A stretch of 32,619 bases of DNA from contig JAGXAR010000044.1 of NCBI GenBank assembly GCA_018971525.1, positions 1 through 32,619 on the forward strand, given 5' to 3'. Origin of the DNA: Nitrospirota bacterium. GTDB taxonomy: Bacteria > Nitrospirota > Nitrospiria > Nitrospirales > Nitrospiraceae. Shown here in pieces: positions 24,956 through 32,619 of this stretch; position 1 is the stretch's first letter, and every line of letters begins with the position of its first letter. Below the pieces are notes generated by a model, which had not been told where the DNA came from, made no database searches, and saw nothing but the letters and a program-made list of their open reading frames with translations. The position numbers and the translations under genes were made by a program.

Positions 24956-25702
24956 TTATTGCCCGAGATACCAGCCAATCCCATACCGCTCCAGAAAACT
25001 GGTGATCAGCGTGAGGGTATTGGCGTAAATCATGACGCCCACGACGACCAGCAATGCCCCGCTCACGGTGGAGACGCCCCACAAATACATTCGCGCCTGC
25101 TTAAAGTAGGCTAGGAAACGGTCCACTCCCAAGGCCGTGAGAAACAACGGCAACCCCAATCCCAACGAATAGCTCGTCAGCAATAGCACCCCGTTCAGCA
25201 ACGAGTCGGTGGTGCTGGCATACAACAAAATGGTCCCGAGCACCGGCCCGACGCAGGGCGTCCAGCCGGCGGCAAACGCCACGCCGATCAAGAAGGATCC
25301 GACATACCCGACCGGTCGATTTCTGAATTGGAAGCGATGCTCCATTTTCAGAAAATTGATATTCAAGATCCCCAATAAATAGAGGCCGAAGATGATGATC
25401 AGGACCCCGCCGATCCGTCGAATGTGATCTTGATAGGTAATCAAGGCCTGTCCGATGAAGCTGGCCGAGGCGCCGAAGGAGACAAATACTGCTGAAAATC
25501 CAGCGATAAACAACAGGGCGTTGACGACAATGGCTTTCTTGAACTTCGACCGCACCGTCGAGTCGGTGAGTTGCTCGATAGACAGCCCTGTGATGTAAGA
25601 AATGTAGGAGGGAACCAGGGGGAGCACGCAGGGAGAGACGAACGACAGCAAACCGGCCGAAAAGGCCGCCACGAGAGAGATATTCGTGATCGATTGCGAC
25701 AT
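24956..25702 (-). CDS. ccdA: CcdA-type thiol:disulfide transporter (cytochrome c biogenesis, DsbD-like membrane domain)
   Basis: CcdA carries reducing power across the inner membrane from cytoplasmic thioredoxin to the extracytoplasmic thioredoxin-like proteins. The 248-residue protein has six hydrophobic segments and the two conserved cysteines in FVSPCVLPLVPSYISYITG (first helix) and AAGWTPCVGPVLGTIL (fourth). It follows tlpA by 3 bases and is the last gene of the resB-ccsA operon. Confidence 0.95.
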   Translation of the reverse strand: MSQSITNISLVAAFSAGLLSFVSPCVLPLVPSYISYITGLSIEQLTDSTVRSKFKKAIVVNALLFIAGFSAVFVSFGASASFIGQALITYQDHIRRIGGVLIIIFGLYLLGILNINFLKMEHRFQFRNRPVGYVGSFLIGVAFAAGWTPCVGPVLGTILLYASTTDSLLNGVLLLTSYSLGLGLPLFLTALGVDRFLAYFKQARMYLWGVSTVSGALLVVVGVMIYANTLTLITSFLERYGIGWYLGQ

Positions 25703-25705
25703 GGG

Positions 25706-26245
25706 CTAGGACTTCATCAACATCTGCACGAGTTGATGCGCTTCAGGAGCCCCCCAGTCACGCGCGCCGAAGATCTGGTGGCGTACAATCCCCTGTCGAT
25801 CAACCATGAAGGTCATCGGAAGGGTCCGGGCGCCATAGGTCAATCCCACACGATAATCGGCATCGTGGAGGATGGGAAACGTCAAGTGGTTCTCTTGCTG
25901 AAACGGCCTGGTGACCGCCGCACCTTGCGCGTCGGTGGACACGGCGAGAATCTCAAAATCCCTTCGCGAAAACGTCCGATAGAGCTGCTCCATCGCCGGC
26001 ATCTCTACCCGGCAGGGGCCGCACCAGGTCGCCCAAAAATTCAGCAGTACGACTTTGCCACGCAGGTCCGAAAGCGCAACCGGCTGGCCGTTCAAGTCTC
26101 GAAGATGGAAATTCGGCGCCGACTCACCCAGCTTGACGACGTTGCGCTCAGCAACCGGCAGGATATCAGGCGGCGCCGCACCGCCCAAGCCGGCAGCCGC
26201 GACCATCAGACATACGACCGTTCCAGCAATCGTGAGCCTCATCAT
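25706..26245 (-). CDS. TlpA/ResA-like thiol:disulfide oxidoreductase (copy 2)
   Basis: A 179-residue secreted thioredoxin-fold protein: signal-like N-terminus (TIAGTVVCLMVAAAGLGGAAPP), AhpC/TSA-type core with active site WATWCGPCRVEMPAM and cis-Pro region RTLPMTFMVDRQG. Such proteins reduce the haem-binding CxxC of apocytochrome c. The start overlaps the stop of the upstream paralog (ATGA), so the pair is coupled. Copies 1 and 2 share the same layout and an identical 24-base stretch over the active site, which points to tandem duplication. Confidence 0.93.
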   Translation of the reverse strand: MMRLTIAGTVVCLMVAAAGLGGAAPPDILPVAERNVVKLGESAPNFHLRDLNGQPVALSDLRGKVVLLNFWATWCGPCRVEMPAMEQLYRTFSRRDFEILAVSTDAQGAAVTRPFQQENHLTFPILHDADYRVGLTYGARTLPMTFMVDRQGIVRHQIFGARDWGAPEAHQLVQMLMKS

Positions 26246-26868
26246 CCCTTCCTCGCTCCGCGATCCGATTGCTGAGCGTCCGCCGCCTTGGGCGTCACGT
26301 TGAGCAACTTGGTCAGGACTTGCAGGCTGTCGAGTCTCGTCCAGTCACGCGGCCCGATAACAATCTCGCGGATGACGCCCTGCTGATCGATGATGAACGT
26401 TTCCGGCACGCCCATTCGTTTGTACGGTTTGTCAGTCAGTCCCCACGAATCGATCAGCACAGGAAAGGTGAGATTCATGCCCTTAATGAATGGAGGAATG
26501 TCCTTGGTCGTGGTCACGCGGTCGATGCTGACCGCCAGAATCACCAAGCCGTCCTTCTCGAAGTTCTTATGGAGCACCTCCATCGACGGCATTTCTTCAC
26601 GGCAGGGCTTGCACCAGGTCGCCCAAAAATTCAGAAATACCACCTTGCCTCGAAAGTCCGAGAGCCGCTGGGGTTTGTCGTTCAGATCGGTCAGGGCAAA
26701 ATCTGGCGCCGTCTTTCCTACCACCAACAGCTCATACTTGGCGCTCTGCATCCAGACAATGCCGAACACCACCGCAAATATGGCTGCACCGGCCAGGACG
26801 ATCAAGAGACGTGAACCTCCTGACCTGGGCGGGGGAACAGAAGATGTGGACACCGATGGCTCAGTCAT
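26242..26868 (-). CDS. TlpA/ResA-like thiol:disulfide oxidoreductase (copy 1, membrane anchored)
   Basis: The 208-residue protein has one N-terminal membrane anchor (LLIVLAGAAIFAVVFGIVWM) and a thioredoxin-like domain with active site WATWCKPCREEMPSM and a Val-Pro cis-proline (RMGVPETFIIDQQG). CKPC differs from the CGPC of its paralog, so the redox potentials probably differ and the pair may act in sequence or on different partners; this is inference. It starts 31 bases after ccsA, with a modest AGGT ribosome site. Confidence 0.93.
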   Translation of the reverse strand: MTEPSVSTSSVPPPRSGGSRLLIVLAGAAIFAVVFGIVWMQSAKYELLVVGKTAPDFALTDLNDKPQRLSDFRGKVVFLNFWATWCKPCREEMPSMEVLHKNFEKDGLVILAVSIDRVTTTKDIPPFIKGMNLTFPVLIDSWGLTDKPYKRMGVPETFIIDQQGVIREIVIGPRDWTRLDSLQVLTKLLNVTPKAADAQQSDRGARKG

Positions 26869-26899
26869 GGTGACCTGAATGTGAGTCGGTCACAGGGGC

Positions 26900-27814
26900 C
26901 TAGGCATAGGCGTGTAAACCCGAGAGCAAGAAGTTCACGCCCCAGAAACAGAAGACGACCATCAAGAACCCGAAGATCGCATAGATGGCCGCACGGTGAC
27001 CTTCCCACCCGCGCGTCATGCGGGCATGGATGTAGGCGCCGTAAATCAACCACACGATCAGCGACCAGGTTTCCTTGGGATCCCAACTCCAGTAGCCACC
27101 CCAGGCATAATTGGCCCACATCGCCCCGAGGATGATACCGAAGGCCAATAAGGGGAACCCGACCGTAATTGCCTTGTAGCCCAACTCGTCAATGGTCTCA
27201 AGGTCCGGGAATGCCGCGTAGAAACGGGAAGTGCTGCCCCGTCGTTCCGCCCGTTCCTTGAAGAGATACATCACGCCCAGGCCGCCGGCCATCGCAAACG
27301 CCGCGTAGCTGGTCAACGTGATCGACACATGGATATAAATCCAGTAGCTGTTGAGTGCCGGCACGAGCGGTTCCGCGGTCTGATAACGATACGGCAGCAA
27401 CGAGGCCGCGCCCATCGCAATGAACCCGATTCCCACCACGAACGCGCCGATGGCTTTGATCTTGTAGCGCAGCTCCAGCAGCACATAACCCAGGATAATC
27501 GCCCAGGACACATAGGCCATCGCCTCAAACTGATTCGACCAGGGCGCAAAGGTCCCTGAGGTTTGCATCCGCTCGAAGGCTCGCGTGAAGAGCGCGCCGC
27601 TGTTCACGATCCACCCAAACACCGTGATCAAGGTGGCGACCTGGCCCAGCTGGGTGGCCCAGGCTCCGTCGCGTTCATCGAAGCCGTCCGTCGAATGACC
27701 GGCAGGAGCCAACGCCATAACCGGGCGGCGCGCGAAGAGATAGGCGATGTACAAAGTCAGTGCGGCGAGATAGAGCCAAAACGTCATGTCGAAAAGAAAC
27801 AAGGATCGGACCAT
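26900..27814 (-). CDS. ccsA: Cytochrome c biogenesis protein CcsA/ResC (CcsB in some schemes)
   Basis: CcsA is the haem-handling half of the System II cytochrome c synthetase. The 304-residue integral membrane protein has about eight hydrophobic segments and the tryptophan-rich haem-binding WWD motif WGGYWSWDPKETWSLIVWLIYG, with His residues flanking (IYIHVSI and GWEGHRAA). GGAGGA lies just upstream of ATG 27814. It follows resB by 92 bases. Confidence 0.95.
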   Translation of the reverse strand: MVRSLFLFDMTFWLYLAALTLYIAYLFARRPVMALAPAGHSTDGFDERDGAWATQLGQVATLITVFGWIVNSGALFTRAFERMQTSGTFAPWSNQFEAMAYVSWAIILGYVLLELRYKIKAIGAFVVGIGFIAMGAASLLPYRYQTAEPLVPALNSYWIYIHVSITLTSYAAFAMAGGLGVMYLFKERAERRGSTSRFYAAFPDLETIDELGYKAITVGFPLLAFGIILGAMWANYAWGGYWSWDPKETWSLIVWLIYGAYIHARMTRGWEGHRAAIYAIFGFLMVVFCFWGVNFLLSGLHAYA

Positions 27815-27906
27815 CGTGTCCTCCGTCGGTCGATTCAGGCCAAGGTGCTTCCGTGTATCATACTCAAAACAACGGCGGTTTGACTACTCAACCCAATCCT
27901 CACAGC

Positions 27907-29349
27907 TCATGAGGGGGTCGCCGAGAAGGTGCGGAGTTTTTCTGACAGCTTTCGAAATTCCTTCTGAAAATCGATCTGACTCTTGTGCGTCGTCCCGCCG
28001 ATATAAACCGTCACTCCCTCCGGGGCAGGAAGGATCTTCACCCAGATCCGGCGGTGAAAGATAAAGGACGAGAGGGTAATGCCCACCACGATCATGGTTG
28101 AGCCTGTCCAGACGATGTTAATCCCGGGATTCTTTGCAATCTGCAAACCGGTAAACTTCCTTGGCTTGTACCCCACCAACTCGAACTGGTATTTCGACTC
28201 CTTGATATCGAAGAGGTCCGGGAACTGATAGAAGATCCAGGGTGTCGACTGAACCGTGCTCCGCTCATTGACGGCCAGTCTGACCGCAGGATTCGCATGT
28301 TCCACCGTCTTGGAGAAAACCTTCTTCTCCGTCGAGTTGAAGGCAAAGTCCGCCACGAAGTCTGTGATCGAGAGTTTCAAGTCGAGATCGGGAACCGACT
28401 GCTCCTTTTGCCACTCCAGATCGACGGTCTTGAGTATCTTGTCCGTTCCCTTATCCTTGATATTGACCCGCGCGACCTCGATCTGATCCCAGGCATCCCC
28501 ATAGCTGGATTGATAGAACCAAATGCCTTTGTATACGAGGGGGTCATTCACCGAGATCGTCTTGGTCACGACCGACTGCCCTCCGTCGACCACTGTCAGG
28601 GTACTGTTGTAGGACTTCACTGAGCCGTTCTCGTGATAGTCGATCCAGAATTTATCTATCTTTAAGTCGAAGTTGCCCCGTGGGATGTGATAGGTCTGCC
28701 CTTCGAGGCAGACCCCGAATTCCTGGAAACCATAATAGGTGCCGATCAGGCCGCCGACGATGATCACGGTCGCACTCAAATGCGCCATGTGCGCGCCGAC
28801 GCGTCCCAGTACCCCCTTTGTCGCATAAATCGTCACCTCTCCCGGCTCACTCTTCGCCAGCACCTTGTAGCCCTTCTCGATGAAGTATTGGGCCAACTGC
28901 TGCGACACGATCTCCTTGCTGTTCGCGATTGACACCTCGGCCCGCTGACTCATCCCCTTCACGAAATCCAGCGAGACGCTGACTCGGTCTTGTTTCATCG
29001 ACCGCCAGACACCGGGGAAGCGCTTATAGAAACAGGTGAGAGAGTTGACACAGAGGAGCCCGAGCAGACTGGTGAACCACCAGGTGTGATAGACGTCGGT
29101 GAACCCCAGCCGAAGAAACCACCGATAGGTATTCTCCCCGTATTCCTGGATATAGGATTCCGGCCGTTCGTTCTGCTGGATGACCGTCCCGATCGTGGCA
29201 GTGATGGCAATGAACAGAAACAGGAACATCGCCAGCTTGATCGAGGCGAAAAACTCGACTAGTTCGCGGGAGAACTCCTCCCATCCAAGCCCCGGGGTGG
29301 ATGATCGGGGGCTGTTCTGTTCAGGAATCGCGTCAGACTGACTATACAT
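27907..29349 (-). CDS. resB: Cytochrome c biogenesis protein ResB (Ccs1)
   Basis: ResB forms the System II synthetase with CcsA. The 480-residue protein has three N-terminal membrane helices (IKLAMFLFLFIAITATIGTVIQ; TWWFTSLLGLLCVNSLTCF; AHMAHLSATVIIVGGLIGTYYG), a large extracytoplasmic domain (about 215-410), and a final membrane helix (GSTMIVVGITLSSFIFHRRIWV) before a short cytoplasmic end. AAAGGA precedes ATG 29349 at about 11 bases. It is the first gene of the operon resB-ccsA-tlpA-tlpA-ccdA. Confidence 0.94.
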   Translation of the reverse strand: MYSQSDAIPEQNSPRSSTPGLGWEEFSRELVEFFASIKLAMFLFLFIAITATIGTVIQQNERPESYIQEYGENTYRWFLRLGFTDVYHTWWFTSLLGLLCVNSLTCFYKRFPGVWRSMKQDRVSVSLDFVKGMSQRAEVSIANSKEIVSQQLAQYFIEKGYKVLAKSEPGEVTIYATKGVLGRVGAHMAHLSATVIIVGGLIGTYYGFQEFGVCLEGQTYHIPRGNFDLKIDKFWIDYHENGSVKSYNSTLTVVDGGQSVVTKTISVNDPLVYKGIWFYQSSYGDAWDQIEVARVNIKDKGTDKILKTVDLEWQKEQSVPDLDLKLSITDFVADFAFNSTEKKVFSKTVEHANPAVRLAVNERSTVQSTPWIFYQFPDLFDIKESKYQFELVGYKPRKFTGLQIAKNPGINIVWTGSTMIVVGITLSSFIFHRRIWVKILPAPEGVTVYIGGTTHKSQIDFQKEFRKLSEKLRTFSATPS

Positions 29350-29505
29350 CGTCGGATAAATCCTTTGGTCTCACCGGACACACGATCATTACGGCCTGAA
29401 AGACACGCTGGATTGGACGAGGGACGATTGTGAGCCGGAAGGCGAGACTCTTAGTGCCCCTACGCATCGCCGCAGGAAAGAGAGGCAGACCTTCTTAACG
29501 ATGGC

Positions 29506-29535
29506 ATCTTACAAGCGCTCAAAAAGAGGAGTCAA
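29506..29535 (-). promoter_or_regulatory. Putative resB operon promoter
   Basis: Minus strand TTGACT (29535-29530), 18-base spacer, TAAGAT (29511-29506). Transcription would start near 29499, about 150 bases before resB, in the 385-base gap shared with metK. Confidence 0.45.
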
Positions 29536-29610
29536 GCGAGCGGCAGCCGGTACGCACCAATGGGTATCCACCCCCTACTAGTGCAGTGACCGCCCATACT
29601 ATTGGAGCGA

Positions 29611-29640
29611 TAGACAAACCACCTCATCTCCGAGTAATAT
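29611..29640 (+). promoter_or_regulatory. Putative metK promoter
   Basis: TAGACA (29611-29616), 18-base spacer, TAATAT (29635-29640). A start near 29647 would place the whole folded leader (29650-29708) in the transcript. Confidence 0.45.
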
Positions 29641-29649
29641 CGCAGCAAT

Positions 29650-29708
29650 TCTGCATGTACCCAGTATTCTCGGTTGGGGGCTTCCGCCCTCAATAGAGGC
29701 CATGCAGA
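29650..29708 (+). promoter_or_regulatory. Structured 5' leader of metK, candidate cis-regulatory RNA
   Basis: An outer 8-bp helix TCTGCATG (29650-29657) / CATGCAGA (29701-29708) encloses a short CTC/GAG pairing (29669-29671 with 29696-29698) and an inner hairpin TTGGGGGC-TTCC-GCCCTCAA (29674-29693) with one G-T pair. The ribosome site GAGGAG follows within 20 bases. I cannot match it to the SAM-I, SAM-II, SMK or SAH riboswitch consensus. The rest of the 385-base gap, 29350-29649, holds the two predicted promoters and an imperfect stem CCAATGGGTAT/ATACTATTGG (29562-29606, approximate). Confidence 0.45.
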
Positions 29709-29734
29709 CATTGTCAACCGAACCTGAGGAGCCA

Positions 29735-30883
29735 ATGAGAAATAACTACCTGTTCACATCAGAATCAGTGACAGAAGGACATCCCGACAAGATCGCTGAC
29801 CAGATCTCCGACGGAATCCTCGACGCGATCATCGCCAAGGACAAGTATGCCCGGGTGGCCTGCGAGACGATTCTGACCACCGGAATTGCTTTCGTGGCCG
29901 GTGAAATCTCGACGAAAGCCTATGTCGAGATTCCCGACATCATTCGCGATGTCATTAAAGACGTCGGCTACTGCGACGCCTCATGGGGATTCGACTACCA
30001 CACCTGTTCCGTCCTCACAGCCATTCACCAGCAGTCTGGAGATATCTCCATGGGCGTGGATTCCGGCGGCGCCGGCGACCAGGGACTGATGTTCGGTTAT
30101 GCCACCAACGAGACGACTGAACTCATGCCGATGCCGATCATCCTCGCACATCGCCTCACCAAGCGGCTGGCAGAAGTCCGGAAAAAGAACATTCTGCCCT
30201 GGGTGCGGCCCGATGGAAAATCCCAAGTGACCGTAGAGTACCGGAACGGGAAACCGGTGCGGATCGACACCATCGTCGTCTCGACACAACACAGCCCCGA
30301 TGTGACGAACAAGCAGATCGAGCGCGACATCATGGAAAAAGTCATCCGGCCCATGATGCCGAAAGGGCTCTACGACCCGGCGAGCGTGAAACACCACATC
30401 AATCCCACCGGCCGCTTCGTGGTCGGCGGGCCGATGGGCGACACCGGACTGACGGGCCGCAAGATCATCGTCGACACCTATGGCGGCCATGGCAGCCATG
30501 GAGGCGGCGCCTTCTCTGGCAAGGATCCCACGAAGGTAGACAGGTCGGCTTCATACATGGCCCGCTACATTGCGAAGAACATCGTCGCCGCCGGACTGGC
30601 GCAAAAGTGCGAAGTGCAGCTCGCCTATGCGATCGGCGTGGCTGATCCCGTTTCGGTGCTCGTCGACACGAAGGACACAGAAAAGGTGGCGGTGGAGAAT
30701 CTGGATAAACTCGTGCGGAAACACTTCCCCCTGACTCCCCGTGGGATCATCGACCATCTCAGGCTCCGCCGACCGATCTTCAGAAAGACCGCAGCCTATG
30801 GGCATTTCGGTCGGACCGAGCCGGAGTTCACCTGGGAAAAGACCGACAAGGCCAAAATCTTGCGCAAAGACGCAGGCCTGTAG
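29735..30883 (+). CDS. metK: S-adenosylmethionine synthetase
   Basis: MetK makes S-adenosylmethionine from methionine and ATP. The 382 residues from ATG 29735 show [10 protein letters not shown], the [12 protein letters not shown] nonapeptide-type motif, and the loop [22 protein letters not shown] lies at a good distance before ATG 29735; the ATG at 29702 adds 11 unconserved residues. The gene is followed by a strong terminator and then by ahcY, so the two enzymes of the methyl cycle are adjacent. Confidence 0.97.
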   Translation: MRNNYLFTSESVTEGHPDKIADQISDGILDAIIAKDKYARVACETILTTGIAFVAGEISTKAYVEIPDIIRDVIKDVGYCDASWGFDYHTCSVLTAIHQQSGDISMGVDSGGAGDQGLMFGYATNETTELMPMPIILAHRLTKRLAEVRKKNILPWVRPDGKSQVTVEYRNGKPVRIDTIVVSTQHSPDVTNKQIERDIMEKVIRPMMPKGLYDPASVKHHINPTGRFVVGGPMGDTGLTGRKIIVDTYGGHGSHGGGAFSGKDPTKVDRSASYMARYIAKNIVAAGLAQKCEVQLAYAIGVADPVSVLVDTKDTEKVAVENLDKLVRKHFPLTPRGIIDHLRLRRPIFRKTAAYGHFGRTEPEFTWEKTDKAKILRKDAGL

Positions 30884-30903
30884 TTTAGACCGGACCGATC
30901 ACA

Positions 30904-32242
<1,339 letters not shown>

Positions 32243-32243
<1 letters not shown>

Positions 32244-32370
32244 CAGGATTGCTGAAAATGTCCCCCAGCATCGTTCTCAGTCGCCCGTCTCCCTGCAACG
32301 TACCCCAAGGGTACGCTTCGGTCGCCGGACTCCCTGCGGCCTTGCTGGGATGCCATTTTGAGCATCCTGC
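32243..32370. repeat. REP-like/MITE-like palindromic element, copy B
   Basis: The left arm 32243-32270 (GCAGGATTGCTGAAAATG...CCCAGCA) and the right arm 32343-32370 are imperfect inverted repeats (GCAGGATGCTCAAAATG...CCCAGCA when reversed). In the middle lies a perfect CGTACCC-CAA-GGGTACG hairpin. It starts at the last base of the ahcY stop codon. Matches copy A at 20601-20813 at both ends. Confidence 0.7.
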
Positions 32371-32412
32371 TGGCGGGCGGTGTTCGGTGAATACGCGGAG
32401 TTGAGAAAAACC

Positions 32413-32431
32413 CTCACCTCACTGTGGTGAG
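32413..32431. other. Small hairpin near the transposase end
   Basis: CTCACC-TCACTGT-GGTGAG, a 6-bp stem with 7-base loop, between repeat copy B and the GC-rich hairpin. It may belong to the end of the insertion sequence. Confidence 0.3.
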
Positions 32432-32442
32432 AGAGTAAAGAA

Positions 32443-32466
32443 CCCCGCCCTTCCGGGCGGGGCTTT
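32443..32466. terminator. GC-rich hairpin, terminator or insertion-sequence end
   Basis: CCCCGCCC-TTCC-GGGCGGGG (32443-32462) is a perfect 8-bp stem followed by CTTTCT on plus and preceded by AAAG, so it could end transcription from either side. It begins directly beyond the transposase stop codon. In IS200/IS605 elements a subterminal hairpin in this place is the right-end recognition site, so it may be that instead. Confidence 0.65.
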
Positions 32467-32619
32467 CTATAAGAGGTCCAATTGTTCAGCCCCTCTCTTC
32501 TTCGCCTCATGAAACCGAATGTACTTCTTGATCACATCGGCTGTCACTTTGTCACCCACCGTCCGAACAAAATACCCATCTTCCCAAAACTCTCCGCCCC
32601 ACAGCTGCTTCCGGACCTC
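32467..32619 (-). CDS. tnpA: IS200/IS605-type Y1 transposase, 3' part (truncated by window edge)
   Basis: Only the last 50 codons lie in the window; the frame is open to the edge and stops at 32467-32469 (TAG on minus). The residues LWGGEFWEDGYFVRTVGD followed by VIKKYIRFHE match the C-terminal part of IS200/IS605 TnpA: the WxxGYFVxTVG strand and the alpha-helix that carries the nucleophile Tyr (here in KKYIRF). The Gln usually four residues after that Tyr is His here. TnpA nicks single-stranded DNA at hairpin-marked ends. Whether the gene is intact cannot be seen. Confidence 0.85.
   Translation of the reverse strand, partial: EVRKQLWGGEFWEDGYFVRTVGDKVTADVIKKYIRFHEAKKRGAEQLDLL

Noticed and set aside
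29650-29734. Known SAM or SAH riboswitch before metK
   Set aside because: The fold is present but the conserved bases of the SAM-I, SAM-II, SMK and SAH classes, as far as I know them, are not. Reported only as an unassigned leader.

Overview
The window looks like chromosomal DNA of a Gram-negative, GC-rich bacterium, most probably Nitrospira or a close relative in the Nitrospirota. This is inferred from gene content and style, not from a search: hopanoid synthesis, Mla lipid transport, BamD and Omp85 proteins (so an outer membrane), System II (ResB/CcsA) cytochrome c maturation, and repeat elements of a kind I associate with Nitrospira genomes. About 25 protein genes and one tRNA can be supported; most are core genes.

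Left edge (1-1458): the end of an integrated element. A 5'-truncated zinc-finger-like gene overlaps an intact tyrosine recombinase gene whose reading frame ends inside a tRNA-Cys gene on the other strand, so the tRNA is the likely attachment site. Then, all on the minus strand up to 17.9 kb: ispG and dxs (MEP isoprenoid pathway) behind a promoter whose spacer is a palindrome; an eight-gene, nearly gapless operon shc-hpnG-mlaE-mlaF-mlaD-mlaC-Omp85 barrel-DUF3187 barrel (12868 down to 4902); smc; and ispH. Isoprenoid precursor supply, hopanoid cyclisation and tailoring, and a lipid transport path from inner to outer membrane therefore sit together. The operon is the best candidate here for an undescribed system: a hopanoid-coupled Mla-type lipid export or asymmetry machine with its own POTRA-less outer-membrane barrel.

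Middle (18.0-22.7 kb): a phosphate module. phoB-phoR on plus face a Pit phosphate transporter and its DUF47/PhoU-like partner on minus, and the DUF47 gene has a clear three-unit Pho box in front. A REP-like repeat lies between the two convergent arms. Next, fabH and bamD are divergent with good promoters between them.

Right part (24.9-29.5 kb, minus): resB-ccsA-tlpA-tlpA-ccdA, a complete System II cytochrome c assembly operon with its own thiol-reducing branch. Finally metK and ahcY on plus form the S-adenosylmethionine cycle pair, with a structured leader before metK and an intrinsic terminator between the two. A second REP-like repeat follows ahcY, and the window ends in the 3' part of an IS200/IS605-type transposase gene.
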